DNA of 64,000 bases, taken from the NCBI GenBank assembly GCA_023374025.1, contig SIJG01000051.1:65019-129018 (forward strand), given 5' to 3'. The translations under genes and the position numbers were made by a program. The notes beneath the pieces are model-generated. The model ran no database searches. It had not been told where the DNA came from and saw only the letters and a program-made list of their open reading frames with translations. The stretch is from Heterodera schachtii (Eukaryota; Nematoda; Chromadorea; Rhabditida; Heteroderidae). Shown here piece after piece: positions 13,513 to 25,500 of this stretch (position 1 is its first letter; the number at the start of each line of letters is the position of its first letter).

Positions 13513-14629
13513 ATCAGGGGTGTGACTTGTCTCAGAAAAGACGAGAGCGAGAGTTTGGCGAGAGGCGAGAGTCCCCAAAAAGACGAGAGCGAGAGTTTGG
13601 CGAGAGGCGAGAGTCCCCAAAAACACGAGAGTTGGCGAGAGGCGAGAGGACGAGAGGCAAGAGTTTTTCAATTTTTTCTGCAGCCTTATTTTTTTTATTT
13701 AAAAAATTTCAAAATCGTATATTAAATTAGGGTTACGGGTCAGGGTATTGCCGGGTCCAGAAAAGCCGGGTCAGGGCCCTAGCTTTTAAACCGAGTCCAG
13801 GTCCTGAAAAATCCAAAAAAATCTTTAAATTTTTTCATGAAAATAAAATAAATATTTTCATGAAAAATATTTATTTTACAAACAAACTTTATTATTTGTC
13901 CATTTTTTGCCATTCAAACCACCTTTCTTTGCGGTGCGTTTTTTAAAACTTCGGGGACAGTTGGAGTCGGGCGGTGCCTGTAGGCGCTGCCGAAAAATTT
14001 TTGAAAATTGACTTCGGATTTGTTAACAGATTTTATTCAAAAAATGACCAAAACTTGTTTTTTTTTAATTTTTTGTTTTTAAATCGTTTTTTGTGGCGCT
14101 GTTTTTTCAAAAAAACTTTTTTGGAACATTGGGGGCGGGTGCGGGGTCCTAGGCGCCGCCGGAAAAATTTTGAAATTGAGTGAGATTTGTTTACAGAATT
14201 TGTCAAAAAATGATCAAAGTTTTGGTTAAATTTGCGGTTTTTAGGCTGTTTAAAAAAATAAAAAACAATAATTTTTATGTTGAAATATTTTTTATTAATT
14301 AAATTTCAATTGAAATAATGTAAAGAAAATATAAAGAAATTTATGTTCCGTTGGGGGGGAATTGAACCCAAGAGAAAAATAATGAAAGGCAGAAGGTCTA
14401 GCCACCAGACCACATTTGAATTTGAGCTATCCAAAAATAGAGAAGAATTAAGGAGGAGAGAAAGAGATTTATGATTTTTTTCGCGTAAATTTGAAAATTT
14501 TTCTGACTGCTCAAAAGTTCAATCTTTAGGGGGTGTATTTTCAACTCTCGCCTCTCGTCCCAAAAAACGAGAGGCGAGAGTACCAAAAATGGCGAGAGTT
14601 GGCGAGAGGCGAGAGTTGTCCCACCCCTG
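13513..14629. mobile_element. hAT-type element, 1117 bp, with nested repeat
   Basis: The ends CAGGGGTGTGAC and GTCCCACCCCTG are inverted and are flanked by ATATATAT on both sides (8-bp duplication, but in a TA-repeat context, so less decisive). Just inside each end are tandem units of the type GGCGAGAGGCGAGAG. The middle holds another repeat (GGGTCAGGG...GCCGGGTC from about 13730), two copies of the dispersed GGCGCC palindrome and a tRNA-like Pol III box pair on the minus strand. Confidence 0.75.
14340..14413 (-). repeat. tRNA-like SINE head (Pol III A and B boxes)
   Basis: Read on the minus strand, TGGTGGCTAGACC resembles an A box and GGGTTCAATTCCC matches the B-box consensus, at tRNA-like spacing. 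The arms do not fold into a full tRNA, so a tRNA-derived SINE promoter is more likely than a functional tRNA. A related head occurs at about 50065-50140. Confidence 0.45.
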
Positions 14630-16713
14630 ATATATATGTATACCTAATATAAAATGGCACAAAAATTTGTTTTTGTTTTTTTGGGAGAACGCTGGGTTAA
14701 AATGCAGGGGGGGGGCTTCTAATTCAGGGGCTTTATTTTTCAATCCCCCTGAAAAGGGGGGCTTTATTTCAGCGGGGCTATAATTCAGGGGGCGGGGATA
14801 TAATTCAATAAATACGGTAATTTTAAGAATTGGAGAAAGATAATCTTTAAACAATAATTGAAACATGCTTTGATGGCATGATTTATATTATCAAATAATA
14901 AGTTAATTCATGAGTTAAAAAATACCATATAAAATAGAAATAAAAATAAAAACCAAAAAATAATTAATTAATCAATTAATTAATTAACAAAGTAAAAAAT
15001 ATAAAATTATTTTATATGTTTTATAATCTATTTAGAACATGTATATAATTAGCATCATCCATCCTTATGAAGATAGTAACGGATGACTATACGTGAATTG
15101 AAAAAATATAACTCAATATGAATATAATTCTGTTAAAAAATAATTCAAAGAAACGATTAATATTTGATCATCGGATAAAAATGAATATGAATCTAATAAT
15201 AAACAAAAACAAAAATGACAGATAATTTAAACGACTTCATACGATACTGAATATAATTTTTAATCATTTTATTAAAATGTCATTCAAATTTTATATTCTT
15301 CCAATATCATTCCAAAATTAATATAAATTGAAAAACAGTTGATTATGTAAAGACAAAACTTAAAATAAAGATGAAAAATTGAAATATATTAAAAAGAAAT
15401 GGGTTGATTAAAAGATTTATTCTAACTAGTAAATCATTGAAACATTGGCTTAATTTTGTTTGCCATTAAAACAACCAGGCTTTTGTAGGAGAAGTTTAAG
15501 CATTAAAAAATGTTGTGACGGAAAAATATAATGAAAGAATTACAAAATTTTTAAATTAAAATAAAAACAAAAATTATTCAAATAATAAGTTTTTCATATT
15601 GCAAAAAGAAGAAAGAAATTCTTATTTTTAAAAGCACGGAAAAAATACACATAATAGATCAAAATAAATAACATTTAATTAAAAACTGAACTTAATTGAA
15701 ATTTAAAATTCACACTATGTAAATAAAAAAATCTTTTTTTATTAAAAACAGATAAAAACAATTTAAAAAAGCAAAAAGTAATTAACAAAATAAAGACAAG
15801 TAATAATTCAAGGAAAACAGAAATTAATACAATTTTTACAAAAAAGATGCAATGGTTGAAAAAGCTGAAAAAATAATTTACGATGATAAATTTTAAATAA
15901 AACTACAATTAAAAATTATTTTTATTTGCAAAATACAATAAAGAGAAGATCTTGTTTGATAACTCCCAAACACAGTAAATTAAAAATGTGTAATAAATAA
16001 TTTCATCCCATGACAGAAAGCGATTTGAGCGGGACCGGCGCGGAATGTCCCCGTTTTTTCCTTCAATTTGACGGTATTTTGCAATTTTTGTTCAGTTTAA
16101 CCGGTTGAAAGGAAATAATCATAAGTTAAATATAAAATAATCAAATAGTTTTAATAATCAATAAAAACTAAAATAGAAGGTTGAGAGAATTCATTATATG
16201 TATTTATGCTCCACAAAAGTGTTCTCGAAAAGCCAAGCAGAAAAAAAGCCATCAAATTTTGACTTTTAAGAAAATTAATTTATAAAAAACTAATGGAAAA
16301 ATAATAAATTTTTGCTGTATTCGGAAAATAAAGTGTTCAACAGAAACAGTTTAAAAAATGTAATTTAATGTAAATGAAAATCCATTAGATCCAAAAAAAT
16401 CGGCAAATGAAAGTAATCATTTAAAAGAGAAAATTGCCATCAAATCAATTCCCATCCGTCAGAGATCAAAATGCTCAAATAATTAATTCACTTCCGCTGA
16501 GTTTGACGTTTGACTCGGCGGAAACAATGGCCTAAATTAAGAGTAATTGCTTCGGAGAATTCATACAGAATACTTTAGTGCTGTTATCGCTTATAAATTG
16601 GTAAAACCAAAATGGATTGTTGGATTTTGAAAATTCAAATGAAATAAATAATTAATTAATTAATAATTTCATGTAAAACAATATAGCACATTAATTATGC
16701 ATTAAAAAAATAT
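14630..16713. other. AT-rich intergenic DNA
   Basis: No gene recognised. A GGGG-rich patch lies at 14705-14800. The segment 15240-15510 is a diverged copy of 11820-12150, sharing the phrase AACAACCAGGCTTTT. The segment 16390-16470 matches the sequence flanking the foldback element at 21965 and so gives its empty-site reference. Confidence 0.55.
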
Positions 16714-18290
16714 TCACCCAATGCAATTATTGTCCCCAGCAAGCAAAATGTGGACACCCGCGTACAAATGTTCGTCTTTAGCCGCCGTCTGCCCAATGAT
16801 TGGGCATCGTTCCATTATCCACCAACAAATGTCGCCAAAATCCACTTCTTTCTGCAGCGTCAGCTTTTCCTTCGTCCGTTCATTGACCAATTCGAATTGT
16901 TCAGTTGGCTGTGACACATTGGGCAGAGCAGCAGAAGAAGCAATTGCAAAATTTATGTAGTAATTGGCAGAAGTGGTTGCACGGATAAAAATACCTGGAC
17001 AAAGCAAATGCCAAAATTAAATGCCATAATGGAGATCGGCTCGAATTGCCCCCCGGATTTTAATGGACTGCCAGAACCCCGAAAATCATGAAAAAGTACC
17101 GGGTCCGGGCACCCTGGTTAAAACCGCGATTTTCTTTTTACCATGCGAAAAAAAGCGGGGCTGGATCTTAACGAAGAGGAAAAAGAGGGAAATTTCTGAA
17201 AATTTTGACTAACTTTCTTTACAAATTTCATCAAAATTCCAAAGAGAGGGGTTGTGGGTCGCTGGTCTCGAATCTGACATTCATTTTAATTTAATCAAAA
17301 ACCATTGCAACACCAAAAAATAATCATTCTATACAGGTATGAACACACAGAGATTTTGAATTTTCGAATGTATGTTCGAATTCGGGAACGGGATTCGAGA
17401 TTAGTCAAAATGAATGTTGAATAAGATCAGCGATCCTCAAAAACCCACATAAAACATATTTTCAGGACTTTTTAGAACAAAAACAAAGTTTTTTTTTAAA
17501 GGGGGGGGGGGGAATCAGCAATTTTACCCGAAAAAATACGAGAACGACCTCTTTGAAATTGTTGATCCATTCAAAGTTTCTTCTGCCTGATGCATACAAA
17601 CAATGGTTTAAGCTACGCAATCGCTTCGGCTGTCCGTCTTTTCTCGGAGAGTGCAGCCATTTGGACAACAATTGGCCAGCAGAATAAGTTGCATTTAGTG
17701 GCCCATCATCATCAGCAAGTTGGTCGGGGAACATCACATAAGATTGGATTGAATTCAGCCGGGCGAGATCAGAGAAAATTGTTGGCGAAATGAGACGAAG
17801 AAAAGTGTCCAAGTGATCAGCACAGGGGGAAATGTTCAAGTGGCGAATGTTTGACCCAAAAATGGGCCAAATTTGGCGCACAAAAACATCCCAAATGGGC
17901 TTGACATCAGTTTTTGATGAAAATATGTCCACCGCTAAATGGGTGGATTTGGCGAAAACGTACGGATTGGCACGGAGAAATTCGATGACGGAGTGATCGA
18001 TGAACTGAAATGGATGTTTTCTATGGGATTAATTAGGGTTTAAAGTTCAAATTAATCAATTTGAAGCTCCCTAAAACGGATTTTCTTGGGCAGCGGATGG
18101 TCCGGCAATTGCCATTGAAATGTTTGTCCACCAGGGCATCGAAACGGGGCGAAATCAGTGCCAATTTTAGGCCGAGTTGAGGACGACCAAAGAATGGGAA
18201 AATGTCCATCCAAAGGTCGTTGCACACCCAACTGAAATTGGGAACAGAAAACATTGTGTGGCATGACAATTCGTACAAAGGCTTAGCCAT
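16714..18290 (-). pseudogene. F-box-like gene copy 1, probably decayed
   Basis: The F-box-like start (...CNDLWMDIFPFF...LALISPRFDALVDKHF) lies at 18110-18231 after an acceptor TTTCAG. A middle exon at 17549-18004 carries PIWDVFVRQIWPIFG and SKWLHSPRKDGQPKRL. The C-terminal exon at about 16714-16990 reads FELVNERTKEKLTL and ends DNNCIG. The family pattern is known from cyst nematodes, where such proteins are presumed substrate adaptors of SCF ubiquitin ligases. Lesions are visible. After the VDKHF segment the reading frame jumps, with about 35 family residues missing. The donor expected after the LQI codons near 18060 is lost. The last exon joins out of frame from the GAG/GT donor at 17549. 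A poly-G run lies at about 17500. Compare copy 2 at 40.9-43.3 kb. Confidence 0.7.
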
Positions 18291-18912
18291 AATCTTAGGC
18301 TTTTTATTATTGTATGAGTTGCCATTAACTCACTCAAACATTGGCACGTTAGTGCCATTAAAATGCCAAATTTGGCTCATTTTTTCACCAAAATTCGATG
18401 ATTCAATTTTTTCTCTGTCCACAAAATGAGTTTGGTTTAACACAAAATTTTGTGTGCATTAAAATTCCTAATTTAATAAGAATTAAAAAAACAAGGTAAG
18501 TTTTTCAATGAAAAAATCTTAGTAGGCCAAAGGAACCAAAAAAAAAAAATTGTTTTGTTTTTTGCCATTCATTTTTCTATTTGAACGAATTTTTCTCAAT
18601 TTGCAGTTCGACACACCATCCCAAAAAACGAGATGTGTACCAATAAATAGAGAGTGCCAGAGAAAAACATTATCTTTTTTTCTCTAATTTTTTGTCTCCT
18701 TTTGGCGTACTATCTAATATTTTCATTATTCGGAAAAACAACATTTACTTCGTGATGTTTAACTTTTTTTCGGCATGTTAAATCCACACCAAATTTTGCA
18801 TATCGATAGAGAAATATTTTCTGCATCGATTAATGCGAAAATAACTTTTGTTTATGCGCTAGATCAAAAGTTACATATTTAAAATTAATAAATTTTATTT
18901 TTTAATAGATTG

Positions 18913-21352
18913 ATGGCTAAACGAAAATTAATAAGTGAGCTGCAAAACAAAAAAGCGGCCCAAAAACGATGGGACAAGCGGGAGGAGAGAAAAGCGCAGA
19001 CGGCCAAGGCGATACAAGCTCGCCTGGCCAAGAAAAGTGAGTTTTTTCACCAATTTTTTACTCAAAAAAGCATTTTTTAAAATTTCAGACGCTCCACAGC
19101 CGAATCCCAATGCCGAAACGCCGTCGCAGGACGAAGCAGGGCCGTCAACATCTGCTGCACCGACAGAAGAAGCGATGGAGCCGCCACCACCAACTCCAGG
19201 GCCAGTGCCAACGCCGGACATGGACGAGGAAATTTTGGAATTTGATGATTTGCCGCCGTCAACATCCGCCACACCAATCGGCGATTTGTTGCCGTTTCCG
19301 ACAACACCAACTGCGCCAATGGACACCGGAGAGACGACCCCGCCACCTCTGGCCATTGACGAGCGATCAGAGCGCATCGAACATCTGGAGAAGGAGCTCA
19401 AGGACCGCGACGACACAATCACTTTTCTGCGCGAGCAGGTGCGAAACCGACAAGCGCTGATCACCGATCTGCGTCGCCAGCTGGACGAACAAATGGCACC
19501 GCCGATGGCACCACCAACGAGCAGCAAAAGTGAGTGAAATTTCTTTTTCAGTTTCATAAATTTGATCATTTTTTCAATTTCAGCGCCACCCAACAGAGGA
19601 AGACCGAAGAAAAGGCTGGAAGAACTGCAGCGCAGCGCCAGGCGCGACATCGTCGACCAAATTGTGGGCGTCATCGATCGTGATCGCTCGCGTTCCGCGA
19701 GCCGCGCATCGCTGGATCGGATCCATCGGGATATCCGCCACAAATTCGCGCACTACACGCCAAAGAAGGGCCAGGAGCGGAAGGAGGGGATGGAAGCTGA
19801 GGATGGGCTTCTGCTGCTTGCCCAGCTTGGGACACAGATGGCTTACAAACGGATGAAGGCGACTCTGAGGCTGATCGACAGGCGCTTCGACACGTTTCCG
19901 CGCGCTTCAGATTGTCCACGGCAAAGGACAATCTGATCAGCCTGGTCCCTGCCCGTGGTCTGCCACTGAAGGTCAGTGGCGATCACGGGCAGGGATTCAC
20001 AAAAATCACCATTTCGTTGGCCCATGCATTGCGCCCAAATTCCCCTTCCAACAATTTTGTTGCGGCTGTTTTTCCCGCAAAAGATTCACGAAAGAATTTG
20101 AAGAATTTCTGCGGATCGTTGTGGGAACAAATTGAGCTCCTCAATGAAATTGACGGGCGCAAAGTGAAATGGTGAAAATAAATTTGTGTTTTTTGATTTT
20201 CTGAAAATTTTCCAGGTTTCTTGGCGGAGATCTGTGTTTTCTATGGGCGGTGATTGGCCATTGCGGTTCGGCAATGACAGCATTCCCATCCCCTGTGTGT
20301 GACTGCCGAAGAGACCATCTGATCAGTTCAGCAAAATGCCAACTTCGAACTGTGCAGGAATTGGAGAGGCAAGCCGATCAGTTCCAGCAGCTGACCCATG
20401 GCGGCGACAAAGCAACGGCAGAGGCTCGGGCTCTGACGAAAGGCATTGTTTGTGCATCTCTGCTGCCGTCGATCAGTTTTGAGCAGATGCTGTTGGCCCC
20501 ATTCCACGTCTTCCAAGGCCTCGGAAATGCTCTGATCAAGGAGTTGGAAGCTGGAGAAAATGCCGAAATTGCTCAGCAATTCTTCAGACGAATAGGGGCA
20601 AAGAGGGAAGCGTTCAGAAAGCGCGACTTGACGGGGAACAGCATCCGCAAAATCCTCGTCCATGCCGATCAAATGGAGGCCCTTTTCGAGACGGAATGGG
20701 CGAAAACAATTTGCCAAACAATGGCACATTTGGGGAAAATCCAAATTTTCACCAAAGTAATTGGTTTTCATTTTTGTGGAAATAATTTTTTTTAATTTAA
20801 GGCCCAGCCATTGTCTCCAGGTGATTTGGATGGACTGGAGACGGCAGTTTACCAGTTCAAGGCATTTCTCGACGAACAACCAATGGTGCGAACGCTTCTT
20901 TCAAAAAAGACAAAAGCCCATTTGCTGCTTCACCACTTTGTTCCGTTTGCGCGCCAACACGGATTTTTGGGCCTTTTGGATGAGCAGGGTGGGACCATAT
21001 CATTTTTGGGGGTTCAATTTTAAAAGTTGTGATTTTTCAGGAGATGAGGCACTGCATTCCGTGTGGCGGCGACTTGAGCAACTTTGGAAGACGATGCCGG
21101 ACTCTGAACAAATGCGACAACAGCTGGAGCATCATTTCGTCTCGAATTGGCTGCTGGACACCGGCAGACTCGACGAATTGAAGCTGGTGAGTTGATGGAA
21201 GGGGATTTAAAATTTTAATCCAACTAATTAAGCGAGAGGAGGAACAACGGGAGCAAGCGGAGGAAGACAAAACGAATGAGAAAGTGATCAAGATGCCGAC
21301 GTCGATATCGTTGACTGATCGAGGATTGATGGTTATTTTTCATTACACATGA
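18913..21352 (+). CDS. Transposase-like (DDE/RNase H family?) protein, seven exons
   Basis: Exons: 18913-19036, 19089-19529, 19584-20171, 20216-20756, 20802-20988, 21041-21186 and 21233-21352; about 709 residues if a 17-nt (or 29-nt) segment near 19882-19910 is removed. The N-terminus is basic (MAKRKLISELQNKKAAQKR), followed by a Pro/Thr-rich acidic linker and a coiled coil (ERIEHLEKELKDRDDTITFL). The C-terminal region has ordered landmarks: SGDHGQG, RPNSPSNN, FLGGDLCFLWAVIGHCG with nearby CDC, an APFHVFQGLGNALIKELE segment, then HHFVPFARQHGFLGLL and EQGDEALHSVWRRLE. This series recalls a widespread animal family with a RAG1/Transib-like layout (acidic residues in three blocks, a His-x-Gly-x-Asn block between). 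Relation and catalytic state are inferred. GC-rich exons contrast with the AT-rich surroundings. AATAAA follows the stop. Confidence 0.6.
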
Positions 21353-21964
21353 CAAATAAAAATGTTTAAAAATTTGTAAACAATTTTAAAATCATTTTGG
21401 TCACTTTTCCTTTTATTTATTCACTAAAATCATCGAAATACAGCTATAGCATGCACTGGGAATCGAACCTGGGACCCACCCCTTTGGTGACCTTCTCAAA
21501 GACCACTGAGACAGGTATTTAAATCTTTTTTGGTATTGGAGCTCATTTCTGGGATGGTGTGTCGAATAGTATAAAGTTTTTGCATGGTCAGGAAATGATT
21601 TTTGAGTGCAAATCCAAAAGGGGTACCATTTAAAATTCATATAAATTATTAATTATCATTTGACTCACATTTTCCTCAACTTCGGTTCTCCAAATGGTGC
21701 CATAAATGAACCCAACGATTGCTGCTGATTTTCACCAATTGTGGCAGAAGAAATTAAGCAAAGGTCGGCGGAGGAACGTTTTTTCATTTTTTCGACGGGC
21801 GACGCCATTAAAAAAAAATTCTCTTAAAAAATAAAACAGAAAATTAATAAATTTTACCGGCCTTAAAAATTAATGTTCAATCAAAACAATAAAAAATGAG
21901 GCAATTTTAAATGAAATCCAAAAATAAATAAAATCGGAAATAAAAAGTAATCATTTCAAAGAGA
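21353..21964. other. Intergenic DNA with a tRNA-like B box
   Basis: After the preceding gene's AATAAA there is no coding signal. On the minus strand, 21440-21515 contains GGTTCGATTCCC (perfect B-box form) downstream of CTCAGTGG...GAG, which looks like a D-arm. The T-arm and acceptor do not pair well, so I call it a tRNA-derived relic or SINE and not a tRNA gene. Confidence 0.45.
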
Positions 21965-22442
21965 CGGTTTACCTCAGTTGGGCGCGCACGGTTGGGCGCT
22001 CACGGTTGGGCGCTCACGTTTGGGCGCGCACGGTTGGGCGCCAGCATGTTTTTCCACTATAACTTTCTATAACTTTTTTCTTTGTCATCCAAATCCCACA
22101 ATCTTGGTATCATTCGAAAGCTTAACATATTTAGAAGCTTTTTCTAAGCTATTGCTTAGCGATTAGACAATTACTAAAAAAGTTATAACATGAAATTTCA
22201 AAAAATGCAAAATTTTTGAAGTTTTTTGTAAATAAAATTTTTTCCAGGCTTAAAAATCTCTTCTTTTTTTGTTAGGCTAATAGAGCATGTTTAGAGCTTT
22301 CGAATGATACCAAGATTATTGGATTTGGATGCCAATGAAAAAAGCTTAAGTGGAAAAGCATGCTGGCGCCCAACCGTGCGCGCCCAAACGTGAGCGCCCA
22401 ACCGTGAGCGCCCAACCGTGCGCGCCCAACTGAGCGAGTCCG
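21965..22442. mobile_element. Foldback element with tandem GGTTGGGCGC arms, 478 bp
   Basis: Left arm: about five tandem 14-16-bp units of the form GGTTGGGCGCKCAC ending in GCCAGCATG. The right arm is its inverted copy. The direct repeat CAAAGAGA lies at 21957-21964 and 22443-22450. A related unoccupied site at about 16411-16460 reads straight through (AATCATTTAAAAGAGAAAATTG), which supports both the boundaries and mobility. The interior AT-rich arms are also inverted. No transposase inside. Confidence 0.82.
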
Positions 22443-22529
22443 CAAAGAGAAAATTGTCATAAAATCAATTCCCATCAATCAATGATTCGCTCAGAAAACG
22501 GTTTTAGGAAAAAATAACAATATTTGAAA

Positions 22530-25500
22530 ATGAAACGAATGCTCATCGAAGCTTTTGATGACACCACCACATCGGACTCCTCGCCATCTTTTCAAGTCCG
22601 GCAACAAAGTGCCGGAAAACGGCGGGCATTGGTACTTTCTTCGTTTTTTTAGCAGGAAAAGCAGGAAAGACTCCAAGCAAAAAGATTTTCAATGGAATTT
22701 TCTCGATTCTTTCCAAAGCCCGGTATATCCTGTTCATTTTAAAAATGTGGTCTCTAAAAATCGGGGACAATAAAGCAACAAAATCCAAAATTTTTTTTTT
22801 TATATTTTTAATGAAATTGAGCAATTTATCCTTGGAATTGCAAACTTTTCCCAATTTTTCCTTAAAAAATCTAAAGCCCTCGTTTTTTTAACAAAAACAT
22901 AAACAAAAAATTCCATTCTGTTTAGAATCGTGATTTCGCCACCAAATTGGCATCAATTACGTTGACCAGCGGAGAGCTGTGCCGGTTGGACGCGGTGTTT
23001 GGCGGTGCGTTTGGCACGGACCACCAGCTGGAGCAGTTCAACCGTGCCGTGTCCGGCTGTCTGTGCCGCCTTGGACGGCACGCGGTCGACCAACGCAGTG
23101 CCGTGGTCAGAGCTTTAATTATAATCACTAAATGGAAAAAAATTAACCCGAAAATCATCTCTTTTGGAAGTCGGAGGCCAAAATTTTGAGGGGAAAAACT
23201 AAAATTTCAAATTTCGCTACCCTTTGGTGCAATTTTTGTGTAATATTTTTTCGAAAAAATGTTATAAGTTTACTTGAATATATAATAGCATTTGTGGCTA
23301 ATCCTTCTTTTTGCAGTTTTTAGGCTCAAAAACATAGCCAATTTTGGAGCCGGCAAAACACAAAAAAAAATTTTCGGAAAAATGAAAACTTTCAAAAATC
23401 GTGTAAAAATTTCAAACTTTTTGTCGACGATTTCAGGGGAGGGTGCGCAATGATTGTTCAAAAAGCAATTCCATTTTTCACAGCTCATTTTATCTTTTTT
23501 TTGTTTACCTCCCAGTTTATAGCGGTGCAAAAAAGTATCCCAAAAACCGAGAGAGAATTTTTCAAAATCCGCCAATTGGGCAATTAATTCATTACCAACC
23601 CAAAAAAAAAAAAATTTTTTTTTTTTTTAAAAAAGGAATCAGCTTTTCTTTTTTCAGATTGCGCCAATTGGCGCTGTGGTCGGTCCCGTCGATTTGCACC
23701 AAATGGCGTTCCCGCGAAGGCGCATTTTCGTCTTCCAACTTGGCTACTTTGGCTTCGGTCAGGTCGCTGATCAGAAGCCCGACTTGGTGGACTACGGGCC
23801 GTGGATGGCCGACATGGACATTCAGGTAAATTGCACACATTTTCCAATAGTTTAAGTGGGACAAAATCGGGAAAATTTTGCAGATTTTACAAAGGGGTCC
23901 AGGAAGAATTCCAATTCATGCATTAAAAATTGAGGGGGGGTCGTAAATTTTTTTGGGTAGGTCGCCGAGATTTTGATGACTTTTTTCTTCTTTTTTTTTT
24001 TTTTGCTATGCGCCACTTCTTAAAAAATTCATTAAAAATCTCAAAAATAAATTCCCGGCGGTGTCTATTGGCACCGCCGAACCAAAAAAAAAAAAAACAT
24101 TTTTCTTAAAACATTTAAAAATCCGTCGCAAAAAAAGCGGTTTTAAACAAAGGTGTAGCCAAACCATTGGCTCAGAAATTTGCCTTTACGAATACCCCCC
24201 CCCCCCCCTCAGCGGGCTACAATTTTTACGAAATTGAAAAAAAAGAGCTCAAAAATTTTCTTGCGACGTTTTTTATTGCGTTGCGCTTTTTTGGAAAGAA
24301 AGAAATCGTAAAATTTAACGAAATGCAATTAAATTTCATATGGTTTTTTTGACCCGAAAATTGAATTTTTGGCATTTTTTTAGCTCAATTTTTATATAAA
24401 TTATTATTATTGTATAAAAATGTGTTTTTCAGGGTTTGCCATTGCCTTCGGACGAATTCATTGAGCAAAAGGCGCAAATGCTTCACTCATTTTTGGCCGA
24501 CTCGGCACATCAACAACAACAGCTTTTTGAGCGAGTTTCAGTGGTAAGCGCGAGAACTCATAGATATTTTTATGAAAAATCTAAATTTTGGTAAAAAATA
24601 TTTAAAATTTTCGCACGAATAAGGAGGGGTGGGGGCGGATAAAGTGCTCCTTTTTGTCCTCAAATTTCAACTTAAATTTTCAAAAATTTTCCGGTGGCGC
24701 CTGGCAATTTGTCTTTAGCAGCGACAAAATTTCAAAACGGAGCACCATTCGTCGGCGTTGGACAACCATCAAACGACGACGACGACAAATGGACGGACAG
24801 CGGCAAAAAATCATTGCGGCACCAATGGCAACACCGGTGATGTACAACAACAACACCAGGATGATCACGATGACGATGATATTCAGGTCATACATCCACT
24901 CATAACTTCAAAAAAAAATTAATTTTTTTTGATCAAAACGATTTTTCTAAATTGGAAATTTTGCGTTTGTTTTCATACATAAAAAAGGGGGGTGGGTCAA
25001 CCGAAGTCTTTGCGAAGGGGTCTGGGAGGGGGGGTCGACGGTGAGGGGGGGGGGGGGGGTCAGCAATTCAGCAATTAATTTTGCGAAAGGGTGGCCATTC
25101 AAAAAACCTTTCAGGTGTTGGAATTTGTCACCGCTTTGTCTACCGTGAAGACGGAGGAGTCCGACGTGGGCAACAGAGACGGCGAAATGCACGATAGACA
25201 GCAAAAACAGCAGCAGGCGGGCGGTGAACAGCTTGAACATGATGAGGACGTTGGTGGTCGAGACAGTGAACAGGTGCTGGTTGTGTTGCAATCGCTATCA
25301 TTTACTCATTTTTATAGACTTTTTGGTTTTGGGGACAGCGATTTTTTTTGTTGTTGAAATTTTTTGATAAAAATTTTCTAAGATTTTTTCCTTGAAATAT
25401 TTCTAAGCTTGAAAAAAATTTTAATTTCTGCGCGAGATTTTGGGGTCCAGCCTCCGTTTTCATTCCAAAATTACATCAAAAATTTGGCCGCAAATGTCCG

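Noticed and set aside
18928..19743. A 271-residue minus-strand open frame
   Set aside because: Shadow of GC-rich plus-strand exons. The plus frames connect through splice sites into a protein with conserved blocks, while the minus frame is Ser/Arg/Gly low complexity.
20328..20879. A 183-residue minus-strand open frame
   Set aside because: Opposite strand of exons 4-5 of the transposase-like gene. It crosses a plus-strand intron and has no splice partner or recognisable motif.
21435..21515. tRNA gene on the minus strand
   Set aside because: The B box is perfect, but the T-stem and acceptor stem do not pair, and there is no anticodon arm of the right size. Kept only as a tRNA-like relic.
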